Part shown: positions 21,604 to 34,700 of the stretch, one piece after another
Position numbering within the stretch: the stretch's first letter is position 1
How the letters are laid out: each line of letters starts with the position of its first letter
Assembly (NCBI GenBank): GCA_000697665.1
Contig: KL197727.1
Span: forward strand, 620,001 to 684,000
Reading direction: 5' to 3'
From: Jaapia argillacea MUCL 33604
Lineage: Eukaryota > Basidiomycota > Agaricomycetes > Jaapiales > Jaapiaceae
Length of the DNA: 64,000 nucleotides
Notes under the pieces: model-generated
Told to the model about the DNA's origin: nothing
Seen by the model: the letters and a program-made list of their open reading frames with translations, nothing else
The model's database searches: none
Program-made: the position numbers and the translations under genes

Positions 21604-23739
21604 ATGATTTCGTCGGCAGCCGCGCAGTCCGCTGCTTCAGACTTTTTCTTCACAAAGTCAAAGTCTTCAAAGCCAGTCGCGTCGTCTTCGTCCTCGGTCG
21701 TCGTCACAACCCGTGTCGTCGCAGTTCCGAGGAAAGTCTGCACGCCCACACCTGTGCAAGTCGCCCAACGCTCTGCATCTCCCGCTTCTTCTTCGTCTTC
21801 TTTACCACCCACAAAGACAAAGAAGAGAAAGAGCCCTGATGCTTCCACCTCCTCTCAAAGACTAAAGAGGTCCCGTCCAGCCACACCTTTGGACGATGGC
21901 TCTTTATCACTTCGTTCAAACTACCGCACCAAATCATCCACTCCTTCATCTTCTCTCCCTCCCAGTCTTCCCCGTACCATGGCGCCAACTCCGGAACCTA
22001 TCTTTCGCAGTAGCAGATCGAGGTCCACATCAGCCTTCCCCTCCACCGAGACTCCAGTTCCCCGACCTTGTTCTATAACAGAGACCGGGTCGCCAGGTCC
22101 CTCATTTCTCAGCTGTGAGGATGTCGTCAAGAGGCTTATGCGGTCGTACAAAGCATGTAAGCCATCACAGTCACTCCAATGCTGACCTCTTCCTCACACG
22201 ACCCCTTTAGACTTCAAGAACCCTGATGACCCAAATGACAAGTCTTTCGACCCTCATCCAACGGATTACCCTGTAATTGAGATAGAGTATCCGAATGAGT
22301 ATGCCTCCGAAAAGTGAATCGGTTTTTTTTTTCGACTGCGGTTTTCGTATCTTACTTTGGGGTTAGGTTTATCCTGCTAGCTCCTAAGGACAAGGACCAC
22401 TACAATCCTATCATGTGTCTAGAAAAGACATTGTATACCATAATAGAATGTCCGTCTTATTCTCTCTCATCCAAGGCTCGGTCTGACCATCTCCCAAGGC
22501 TATCTCACTCCTGAACAGCAGGCTCTGTTCGGAGGCATACCCACTGAGATTTTATCGGATTCCACCCCACCTTCGTCGCCGTTACCCTCACGTTCTCCAT
22601 CCCCACATTCTCGAAATTCAAGTGTTTCATCAAACCTGTCCGCATCCTCGTCGCTTACCTCACTATCCTCGCTTTCCTCATTATCGGCTCCGAGCCCTCC
22701 ACCAGTTAATTACCTCCGGACCATCCAACGTGCTATTCACAAGCAAGATGGGCCCCTGTTCGTGCAGACCGTTAAGAAAGTTTGCCTTTTGCTCCAGAAA
22801 CTCAAATCCCCCCCACTACCTTTGGACACCTTCACTCCTAGGGACAGTAACCCGCTCATGGACGTCGTTGGCGAATGGTCAAAGGAGGGCATACCGAAGA
22901 AGGTGCTTTTGCGCATCGTTGACGAGACCTACCAACGATGCGTTGGTCCGCACGTCCAATCTCTTAAACGTTACGAAGCCTTCTCATCCGAAGTTTACGG
23001 GGAACTCATGCCATCACTTATCTCCGACATCATCACCTCCACCGGGCTCAACCCCAACTCGTTATTTGTCGACCTGGGATCAGGAGTGGGCAACGTTGTT
23101 CTTCAAGCTAGTTTGCAAAGTTGTTGTAGGAGTTTCGGGATTGAGATTTTGCCTGCGCCCGCTCGGATTGCGAGAGAGCAGTTGGAACAGTTCAAGATTA
23201 GGTGTAGGATGTGGGGGGTTTCGATGGGTGAGGTGGAGTTGATGGAAGGGGATATGCTGAAGAGTAAGAGGGTGGATGAGCTATTGAGGGAGGCGGATGT
23301 GGTGTTGGTGAATAACAAGGTCTTTTTGGAAGAACGTGAGTAGTTCCTCTTTGCTTTATTTCGGCCTCGCTTCTGACGTGTCCTTCCCCAGTGAATGAAA
23401 AACTCCGACCGAAGTTCTTAGATCTGAAGGAGGGTGCTATCGTCGTGTCGTTGAAGCCATTCGTCTCATCTTTAAATCTTCGACTCACCGAACGAAACGT
23501 AAGTTCCTTTTGTCACCTCCTTGGTCATCCAGAAACCGACCGGTACTTCCATCCAGATTTACGACATTAGCACCATCTTCGACGTGACAGAGCGCACCTA
23601 TCACTCAGGGAGTGTCTCTTGGGGAAGCGGAAGTGGCTCCTACTACTTCCATCGCGTCGATCGTGAAGGGTATAGGAGTATGCAGGAGAAATTTACAAAC
23701 TCCAGAGCAATGTCGCGCTCCAGCCGGTCGAGACGGTGA
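21604..23739 (+). CDS. DOT1: Histone H3 lysine-79 methyltransferase Dot1
   Basis: About 600 residues, ATG 21604 (MISSAAAQSAASDFFF) to TGA 23737-23739, with six or so exons. An upstream in-frame TTG is not used as start. The N-terminal region is Ser/Thr/Pro-rich with basic patches (TKTKKRKSP, QRLKRSRP) that suit nucleosome or DNA binding. A Ser-rich spacer (about 22560-22700) precedes the catalytic domain. The SAM-binding fold shows FVDLGSGVGNVVLQASLQ (motif I, DxGxGxG type, near 23065), FGIEILPAPARIAREQLEQF and VVLVNNKVFLEE with the conserved Asn pair near 23310. The C-terminus is Arg/Ser-rich. Dot1 monomethylates to trimethylates H3K79 in nucleosome cores, affecting silencing and checkpoint control. 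Exons with SESN-like Ser runs make the exact splice at 22450-22500 less certain. Confidence 0.93.
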
Positions 23740-24204
23740 CATTGGCCCTGTCCCTTGCTGGACTATGATTGGACTTTACAGGTGTTTTCAACCCACCCTC
23801 ATTGCTTCCCCCCTTCCCCCCCAATCGGATTTAAAGCTAACAGACCGGACGATAAGGGACCAGATGTGTATGCGGACCTCTATCGTTATTGCCTCAAATT
23901 GTGATCATTGCTAGTGGCCCTGCTGATATTCTACCTTGGCGCTACGTTGTAATAGCTGTACTGTAGCTCACTATAATGTTGTTGTGCTTTTGGCGTCCCC
24001 GTGTTTGAACTTTTGGACCAGTGGTCACGTTTGCGACGCCCCACATTGAAATATTGAAACCTCAACAGTTTGAACTGGACGTGCCATCAAAAATATGTGT
24101 GCGAACTCGAAATGCACTAGGTCATCACAACCTTGTCCTGTTGCTTGGCTTATGTTCTGTTCGCCCGTCGAGCCCAAGCTCGTAGAACCGTCTGCCTTGC
24201 AAGG
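23740..24204. other. Intergenic DOT1-ARP5
   Basis: 3' region of DOT1 and 5' region of ARP5, both on the + strand. No coding exon, RNA gene or repeat recognised. Confidence 0.45.
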
Positions 24205-27127
24205 ATGGGCGGAGAACTGAATATCACCCGCCTGCCAACTCCGTCTCCGCCATCGCTGGAGACCTCAGACTCTTATGACATTCACCGGTCTCAACATACT
24301 CCTCTCATCATTGACAATGGTGCAACGACCCTTCGTTACGGCTTCTCATCCTCCACCACACCCCGGTTTGGGCCCAACGTGATAGCAAAGTACAAGGAAC
24401 GCAAAAACAACAAGCCCCTCCTTCTGTTCGGCGAAGGCATCGATTCAGAGGGTGGTGCAAAGTCTCAAGCCAAGACACCTTGGGAGGGTGACGTGTTGTT
24501 GAACTTTGATGCATTGGTATGTCTTGGTTCGCGTGAAACTTGGTTATTGAGCGGGGCTCAACGGCTTTATTGGGAGATATAGGAGAATGCGTTGGACTAT
24601 GCCTTTGTCAAACTTGGGATTGATACGCCTTCAGTGGATCACCCGGTACTGATGACCGAGCGGCTGAGTTCGCCGTTGCACTCACGTGCTTGTGAGTGAC
24701 AAGCTATGAGTGTTGAGCTTTCTTACCATGTCTGAACTGTTGTGAAAGTGACCTCGGAATTGATGTTCGAATTATACTCCGTCCCTTCGTTGGCGTATTG
24801 TGTCGACTCTGTCATGTCGTTCTATCACAACAACCTACCAAAAACCTCGTCACCTTTTACTTCTGACGGTCTAGTCATTTCTTTCAACACATCATCGACG
24901 TCTGTTATTCCCGTTCTCGACGGCAAGGGAATTATGAACTACTCCCAGCGGTGAGTATCCGAACCTTCTATCATACATCATCCTTTTAAACTAGATGCCG
25001 CAGGATTCCTTGGGGTGGGTCTCAGGCAACGGAGTATCTATTGAAACTAGTCCAGCTGAAATACCCCAATTTTCCTACACGAGTGACATCCACGCAGACT
25101 AGTGTAAGAGGAAACAATCATCGTACTTGAGCAACCATGACTTCATCTAGCTCTGTTTAGTGGATGCTGCAAAATTTGTGCGAATTCGCCACCGACTATC
25201 CTTCCCTTCTGAAGAAGTTGAAGGATCCACTAAACCTACGAGCTTCCGAGCGAATCGTCCAGTTCCCATTCACACTACCGGTTGTCGAAGAGAAGTCAGA
25301 AGAAGATTTGGCACGGATTGCGGAGAAGCGGAAAGAGCAAGGAAGGAAGTTGCAGGAGATGGCTGCAAAGAATCGCCTGGAAAAAGTATGCGCGTTGTTC
25401 CAAAGCTCCCTGCCTCGGTGCTGAAAACCCATCATTAGCTTATGCAGAAAGAGAGCGATCTCGAGAATTTGTTAACCTTGAGAGCCGCTCGTGAGACGGA
25501 AGGAAGGCGAGAATGGATGGTGAGTCGTTTTTGTCTCATCAGCAGCACGAGCTCATGGACATGTAGAATATGCTTCAAGCCGAGGGCCTGGAGAGTGAGG
25601 CAGCTCTGGAGACCACCATCAAGAAGCTTGAGTCCGATCTGAGGCGAGTAAGGAAGAAGGAGGCTGAGGATGAAGACACGATGGTAATTCATCACGATCT
25701 TTGGTTTCTCTCAACAAATAGACTCACGACTTGCTTAACTAGCAAGAGGAGCCGACTTTTCCGTTAATTGACGTACCGGATGCCGATGTCAGTTCATCTC
25801 TTGTTACATTAACATCTTGAGCTGACACGGATCCCCTCCAGCTGGATGAGGAAGGGTTGAAGGAAAAGAAGAAACAGAAGTTAATGAAGGCAGGATTTGA
25901 TGCTCGGATGAGAGCCAGGCGGGAAAAGGAGCGAGAGCGGGAGGAACGAGAAGCTGACGAACGGAGAGATATGGAGGCTCGAGAGAGCGACCTTTCGGGC
26001 TGGGCGAATAAGTTGAGGAAAGATCATGAGGTACTAAGCCATACCTCAATCCCGTTGTTGTGGGGGATACTGATTCTGAAACGTGTTGCGATTGTTTTAG
26101 GGGATTATGAACAAGATGAAAGGGAGAGCTCGACGAAGAAATGAGCTGAGTGACCGAAAGAGTGCTGCTGCCCAGGCTCGGATGAAGAATATTGCCAGTC
26201 TGGCGGCTGATGATCGCGTATCGAAGAAGAGGCGTAAAGGGGGAGGAGGTGAGTTTGCATTCTTCTTTCGAGGCGTTGACACTTGCTTACTCCCGCGCAG
26301 AGGATATGTTTGGGGCCGATGATGCGGATTGGGCGATTTATCGCCAAATTGTAATCTTTGGAAAACTTGACTCGGTGTACCACATGGGCTGACTTCATCT
26401 TTCCCCCAGAACACTGCCGCCGGGTCCTCTGATGAAGAAGAAGACATGAATCAATTGCGCGCAATTGAGGAGAAGTTACTCGCCCACGATCCATCCTTCA
26501 CTCCCGAGCACACCCATGCTTCTATTTCTTCCCAAAGATCTGCTTTGCTTAGTGCATTTAGACCGCAGTACGAGGAAGGCGACTTGGAAGGTAACCTTTC
26601 CGACTGAGCCGATTATCGCAGACAGCTGAAGTTGTGCTCGTCCAGGAAGGAGCAGAATACATCTCAACGTGGAGAGATGGCGAGTATGCGAAGCATGGTT
26701 CTCCCCAGCGATGGCTGGAGTGGATTCTGCTGGACTTGGCGAGGTTGTGCAGAATGTTCTCGCCCGCTTCCCTGAACGTGACAAGGGGAAGTTAGTCAAG
26801 GTATGTACTTTGCAATCCCTCGCAACACTTACACCTTGATGGCCTTCTTTCCAGAACGTCTTTGTGACTGGGTCACCGTCCAAGCTGCCAGGTCTAGTCC
26901 CCCGATTACACGAGGCACTGAGACCTATTTTGCCACCTGAGATGCCCCTCGAGGTCGCTCGTGCTGCAGATCCTGGCGTGGATGCTTGGAGGGGCATGGC
27001 TGATTTTGCCCAAACGGCGGAGTTTCAGAAAGTCAGCGTTACACAAGAGGAATATGAAGAGTGGGGAGGTGAAAGAATCAAGAGGTGGTGGGGTGGTAAT
27101 TGGAACCTTGCCGACATCTCGTCATAG
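24205..27127 (+). CDS. ARP5: Actin-related protein 5 (INO80 chromatin-remodelling subunit)
   Basis: About 750 residues in about a dozen exons; ATG 24205 (MGGELNITRLPTPSPP), TAG 27125-27127. The actin fold starts with PLIIDNGATTLRYGFSS (phosphate-1 loop), continues with YNPCVDSV-type helices and VISFNTSSTSVIPVLDGKGI, and ends with NVFVTGSPSKLPGLVPRL and WRGMADFA. Between them is the long charged, helical insertion characteristic of Arp5 (about 25240-26450: EEDLARIAEKRKEQGRKLQE, EEGLKEKKKQKLMKAGFDAR). The segment RWRVCEAWFSPSMAGVDSAG is highly Arp5-like. Arp5 binds the Ino80 ATPase insertion with Ies6 and couples ATP hydrolysis to nucleosome sliding. Start chosen as the first ATG; the in-frame TTG upstream is disregarded. 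Confidence 0.93.
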
Positions 27128-27357
27128 CTCAGACCTCTTTCAACATTGATTGGAACCATAGATTCGCGCTTTTCACACCCGTCCTTGGGCTTGAGTATGT
27201 TCATAGTGTCCATGATAAAAATGTATTACAGGTGAATGTGTATCAAAAGAAAGGCTAGGCCGTAGAGGGTGATAATAAATGACAACAGCGTAGACAGGAA
27301 TCATCCAGAGGATTGGCAAGGTGTAACACATTGTACTAAAGAGTTGTCGTACACGAT

Positions 27358-28261
<904 letters not shown>

Positions 28262-28743
28262 ATCGGTATCGTTGCGGTGGCTTGGTGAGGATTAGAGACT
28301 GTTAGATGCTAGTCTATGGACTTGAGCAGGAGCAGACGAGGAATAGAACAGCAGAGGGGTGCTGTGCTTGACCGTGGCTGCCACAATTGCCTGACCGCAT
28401 TATTCGAAGTCCGCGCATCAGTGGCGAATTTCCTGCATTTCTTCGAACTCATCCATTGCACGGTCTGCGTTGCGTTGGTGCCAGCGTATCTATAAAATAA
28501 TCACCCACTGTGCTATCGACCGATTGCCCTCGCCGGCGTCGTAACAGTCGACTACACTGTCCGACTAGTCACTCGTACATCCGCTAGCCCACCACTGTTG
28601 TTGCATTTGATCACCTGGCTTCCCAATAGGACATCAGATCCGCGCATTCATAACACGGCGACCTCGTTGCAGGGTCTGCAATTTGAGTGCACCAACTCGG
28701 GTTGTTCTGAGCCATCATCGACCATCGTACCCCACCGCGTACT
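28262..28743. promoter_or_regulatory. Bidirectional promoter SEC4 / giant helicase gene; TATA-like box 28491-28500
   Basis: The sequence TATAAAATAA at 28491-28500 lies about 245 bp before the helicase ATG and about 230 bp before the SEC4 ATG on the other side. No exon or RNA gene is seen between. Confidence 0.4.
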
Positions 28744-31700
28744 ATGCCATTCAGCGGCACCGCACATAGCCCTACTCAAGCCTATCACGGCTTAGATATG
28801 GACCTGCTTCGTTCCAACATATTACAATCCGAGAACGCTTTCAACGACTCCCTCGAAGTCTTTGAGAGCGTTTTCGATGAAAGGAGTGCTGGAGTATTGG
28901 TTGAGAGGCTGCTGTCGGACCCTGGGCTTTTCGAACTCGTGATGTCATGTAAGTTTCTTGGGCTACTTGTTATTTTCATGGCGTTGACTCGTCTTATTCT
29001 CAGCGGCAAGCGATCGTGCATCGGAATTTCTCAGCGGGTGGCTCATGGGTCAGTTCCCCACAAGCGCCAAGGCATTTTCGACCTCGCTTCCATACAAAGT
29101 TTTGTCAAGATTATCCCTTTCCCTGCTTTTCTTGGATTATCCGTCGGACCCACCTGCCAATCTCGCGCATTGCCGTCGTTCTGTGGAACTGACATGCCCC
29201 GTCCTCGAGGTTACCTCTTCTTTGAGCTTCGCAGATGAACCTACCGACATCGGGGGCCATGCCAACGAATTTGAGGATAACAAATTCGTTAAATTCAAGA
29301 CGAAATCCCAGCGCCACGTGAAGAAGAGCAAGCGAGACGCCCGAAAGCCAACGGTCGATTTGACATCCTTTCAAAATTTGAGCGTAGATGTTCCAAGGAC
29401 CCGAGAGCAAGCCGACAAGCTCATTGCTGACCTTTTGGAGGATCAAAAGGGTGTCCTGCAGGTTGTACCGACAATGATATTCTTTCAAGTGTCTCGCGCT
29501 AACTACGCCCGCTCAGTATTATCTTACGCTCCTACGCCGCGCGGACATGAACGGGATACTTCGAAGGACCCATCTCCCGCCAGCTCCCGCTGTTGTAGAT
29601 GACTTATTGGACAATGGGAAGATGACAACTGCGCCGGAATGCAGTCCCGACTCCCTCGTTGTCGATGAGAAACCATCAGCGTACCCAAACGTGCAACCCA
29701 TGAAAGCTGCTCTCTATTTTGACAGTGCCGACGGGTTTGGGCAATGGCACATCCTCATCTCCACTCGAGCCGACAGGAACCTTCGTGAAGCGCGGAGGGC
29801 GGATAAGAAGACATTTGGTATCATCGTGAAGAAGATCAAGTCAGTTGTTGTCGCTGCCTGTCTGATGACATTCCTTGCTCATACAAATTTCAAGGGAGCT
29901 CTCCAATGGCCATTTCTCCGATGACAACCAAAAGAGATTGACTGGATCAGATATCGACATTCCAATATTTGAAGCGAAGATGACACGCGATTTGAGACTT
30001 GTTGTAAGATTTCCTGATCATCACCTAAGTCTCGATAAGTTGATATCGCCCACAGTATCAGGTTGACTGCATTCCCGAGTTCGATAGTGAGGTGAGTCTG
30101 ACATCGTTGATCTATGGAATCTTTCTCATCCGCATTATTCAGGTTGAGAGGCAAGGTCAGTCTATGCTTTACCCTGGTCATGCACATGTGACATCTGTTG
30201 TCTGCGCACAGTCATAAAGATTTTCGGGATCTACACCCACGCCCAACTCGACGCTCGACTTTGGGATTCCATGTCTCGTCAACTTGCCAGAAAAGGGAAA
30301 GAATACAAATTGCGGTAGGAGAATATTTGCAAACTTCCACATAACATATTCTTATGCCGCCCTAAGTTGTATTTTCCGGAATCGTCCTCACCACGTCGGT
30401 GATAATGTTATCATGCCTGCTTCGTTTCCCCCTCAGACGGAACCGAGGGAAGAAGAAGTATCTTCAGCTGCGACATCAGTCCCCGTTGAGTATCTGGAAG
30501 AGGTACGTGCGACGTGTCACTTGGTTGTTGGCAAAGTCTGATCTCACGATCTCAGCTTCATTCAATGTTGGTGTATGTGTTTCCACTTCCCAAGTGTGTG
30601 ATTGTACAAATATACCCCTTGCCATTTTATTAGCCTGGAAAAATTCGTGACGCTATCTCAGGTGCGCATGTAATGATGTTGAAGATAAGGCGCCGCTTAC
30701 TTGCTCTCATCCGTCTCCAGGCTCTTCTGAACAGTGAGTATGTTGGTTCCATCGCGTACGCCATAAACTTACCAGTGGTCCTAGGCATTTTCGCCGACCA
30801 TGACGTGGCTCATGTCTTTGCTGTGTCGTTAGTATTGAGCCGTATTATAATGCCTTGCGTCACGCTCACCGTTTTGCCTTCAGTCCTCAGGAGCAACAGA
30901 TCATCGAGCACACGTCGTCCTGTTATGTCCTTGGCCGAAGCGGTACGGGGTGAGTCGTTGTACCGTGTCTTCATAGCTGGTGTTGATGGCCAGCAGGAAA
31001 ACTACGACAATGTTATTCAAGATGTTGGGGATCGAGAGGTCATGGAGAACACACTCCGACACCATGCCTAAACCGAGGCAACTTTTTGTCACGCAATCAC
31101 GGGTCTTGTCTGGAAGGGTGGAAGAGTATTTTTTGAAGTTGATGGAGTCCTTGTCATTGCAAGGTGCTTCACCCCAGGAATTGGCAAATATTGCGCGCAA
31201 AAAGGTGGACCAACGACAAGAGGACTTGGTCGACCAGGATGATGAAGCAAACTGGCGCAGTGATCTTCCCACATGTTTCAGTCAGTTGAGGGATGAACAT
31301 TTTCCACTGTTTCTGACCTTTGATCGAGTGAGGATCTTCATTACTTCAAGTTTATCAACCCCCTTCTGAACCTTGTTTTCGTCCCCAGTTGTGCAGCCTG
31401 CTTGAAGCAGATCTTGCATCTTCACTCGTGCGCCGCGGCGATGCGTCGGTTCCACTTGGAGAATCCTTTGAAATGGGGAAACACGATCATTCGGCCCTGA
31501 ATGGCGACCGCAAACGACCTCCTCTCTCCTATCCTGAATTCCTCCAACAATACTGGCCACATTTCCCGGAGCCTGTACGAAAGGGTTTAGGTGTGCCAAT
31601 CCCCTGTTTGATTCTTCATCGATCATTCGATTTGCTCATGTTCTTGTAGACCCTGCTTTAGTTTTCAGCGAATTCATTGGTGAGGGGCTTGGGAACCTCA

Positions 31701-34700
31701 ACCTAACTAGAGTTCATCTTCATTTCAGGAGTAATCAAGGGCTCTGAGGAGGCGCTCAACACACCAGAACGGTTTCTCGATCAATATGCATATACCTCTC
31801 TCAGTCATCGATCGCAGTCGACCTTCTCGACCCAAAGAGATTCTGTTTATTTTTTGTTTCAGCACTACATGAAAAGGAAGAGATCTGCTGGCGACATTGA
31901 TACAGCAGACAGGTGAGCAGAAGTCTGTTGTTACGGGCTGGTCGCACTATCAAACTAATCCAAATTCAGAACCCACAAGATCTTAGGTGCCTTCCGTGAG
32001 GAGGGGTTTGTCGGCAAGGCAGTGGATTTCTTGTTAGTTCCAACAGGGACTTCTTGCCTCTTGTTCCATTCTCACAATATTTTGTTTTCTCTCCTTAGAT
32101 ACGTAGATGAAGTTCAGGATAACCTTCTCATCGATATTCCACGTAAGCCTTGACGGATGGTCATTGACAGGAATTGACGGTTTTTTTGTATAGTGTTGCG
32201 CTCTCTTTGCAAAAACCCGGACGGGCTCTTCTGGGCCGGCGACACAGCTCAAACAATTGCAGTTGGGTCCAACTTCAGATTTGACGACCTGAAAGCGGTC
32301 TTGTATCGAATTGAGGTTAGTCCCTGTGCTCATTGGGCCCTGATAGCTGGTTTTGACCCTCCACTAATTGTACACCGATAGGCAGCGCGAGGTGCGACCG
32401 TTTGGCTGTCCACTCCACCGCGGTCTTTTCAATTGGCTGTGAACTATCGGTCGCACGGGGGGATCGTACGATGTGCGCATTCAGTGATTGCCCTGATCAC
32501 ACAGTTCTGGCCCTACGCCATCGACATCCTCGCGGAGGAAAAGGGAATCATTGACGGGGCAAAGCCGGTTTTCTTCACAGGTTGGGACACAGACACAGTA
32601 CGATACGAGCAATTCCTTTTCGGAGATACGTAAGTCAACCGAAGGCTCCTTCGAACCTTTGATTTTCACACCATATCAGGGGAACCCGCATCGAGTTCGG
32701 AGCTCAGCAATGTATGAGCCATACCGTCTATCATGTCCTCCGGCACTGAGCATGTTTTGTAGGTATCCTAGTCCGTGACGATTCTGCCCGAGAAAAGTTG
32801 AGGAAAGAAGTTGGAGAAGTCGGTTTAATAATGTGAGTCGTGCCATCATCCAAATAGCCGGAACTCTCGCTGAATTGTTGAACGACCTCCAGGACTCTGT
32901 ACGAAAGCAAAGGCTTGGAGTTCGACGATGTGCGTAGTAGCAGGATGTATAAGATCCTCAACTAATTAACCTGCTGATTCAGGTTTTGCTTTTCAACTTC
33001 TTCGAAGATTCTACCGTCGACGCTTCCCAGTGGCGCGTGATACTTAACGCGATGGAGGAAGGCGACCGTTGCAAGATTCCTGCACCCCGTTTTGACGCCA
33101 CTCGCCATGCTGGTGTATGTAGTGAAGTGAGAATCTTTTCGGACTTCTAGCCCTTTGTATATGGCTACAGTTAATTATCTTCGTCAGCTCAAATTCCTAT
33201 ACGTTGCCATCACTCGTGCGCGGAAGAACATGTGGATAGTCGATTGTTCTGCAAGGGCTGAGCCCATGCGGGTGCGCTTCTAAGCTGTTCATCAAAACCC
33301 TTTACACTGATCAGAACCTCAGGTCCTCTGGAAAGGCAAAAGCCTTGTACAGATTTGCACTCCTGGAACAGATGTACCACAACTCGCCGTATCTTCCGCC
33401 CCCGAGGAATGGGAGAAGTCTGGAAGGAATCTTTTCCAACACAAGCGATATTTTCAAGCTATGCATTGCTTCACAAGAGCGGGCCTTGACCGAGAAGTGC
33501 TTGTTGCTAACGCTTACCACCTTCGCGAGCTTGCTCGCTCTCAACCTCTCAAATCTCCAACTCGATCTCAGGCCTTTTTAGCAACCGCTGAAGCCTTCAT
33601 TGGATGCGCACGCACTGCTCACTACGATAAGGAAAATGTGAAACGGATTTATTTCAAGAACGCGGCAGAGTCTTATATGCATGCCGGCGATGATCCGAAG
33701 GCCGCTGAAGCATATCAGGACGCCTGCGAGTTTACACTAGCTGCCCAGCACTATCGCAAGGCTGGTCTTTTTGATGAAGCAGTGGAGGTCATCAGGGCCC
33801 ATCGCAGTGAAATGAGCGAGCCGGTTGCAAACCAAATTGTCCATGTCGCCCGCCTTTTCTACGTCAAGGAGAGTAGGCTGGAGTGAGTTCTATGTCCCTA
33901 ATCATAGTGCCACCTGACATTTGATCCAGCAATGCCATTAAACTCTTTTCTTCGCCAGAGGAGGGTTTAGAGTTCATGGAAGAGTATGACCTTGACATCG
34001 CTCGAGCAACTTTACTCGAGAAAATGGGTCAAGTCGCCGAAGCAGCTGAAGTCCATCTTTCGGAAGGAAGGCCGCTGGAAGCGATTAGGCTTTTCTTGTC
34101 TGATCGGGAGAGCGTTCATTCAGCCTCCCGAGGCAAGCAATGCTTACTAGCCGCTCTATGGCAGCAAATTTCCTTCGGGGGAGCAAGTTCGACTTCGGAT
34201 GGTGCTAAAAATCTCACCCCTAAATTGTTGGGTTTGGCCAGTGATGTATCCATGGAAGATATGGAGCGCGATGAGGTACGTTACAGATCATTCATTGTTG
34301 CGCACCATTGACCAACCCAACGACAGATTTCGATGTTCTCCGCTTTCAATAGCCGCGACTGGACGAAGATGCTCCAGTTAGGGAAAATTTTTGGGAATCG
34401 CAACCCTGCCGCTGCTTTGTTTTGTCTTGACGTCTTCTTTGGCACTTTGCCCAAAATCCAGGTCTCCTCGCGTCAGGAAGTGGGCGCGACGTTGCAAACG
34501 TTCTTGTTATACATTCAGCTCCTCGCCAGCACCGCGCGCCACAAGGATCCATGCGGAACATCCTTCATACGCAAGCTTTTCAACTTCGAGATATCAGACC
34601 AAATGGTCCTGGTGAAAGCAGGGACCTTTTTGCACGGCTCCCTCCTCCACTCCAAAACCGCCTTTCGCGATGACGAGCGTGGGTCACTCGTCACCACCAC

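Noticed and set aside
22622-23242. 206-codon + strand frame overlapping Dot1
   Set aside because: Alternative frame of the Dot1 exon; the other frame carries the SAM-binding motif.
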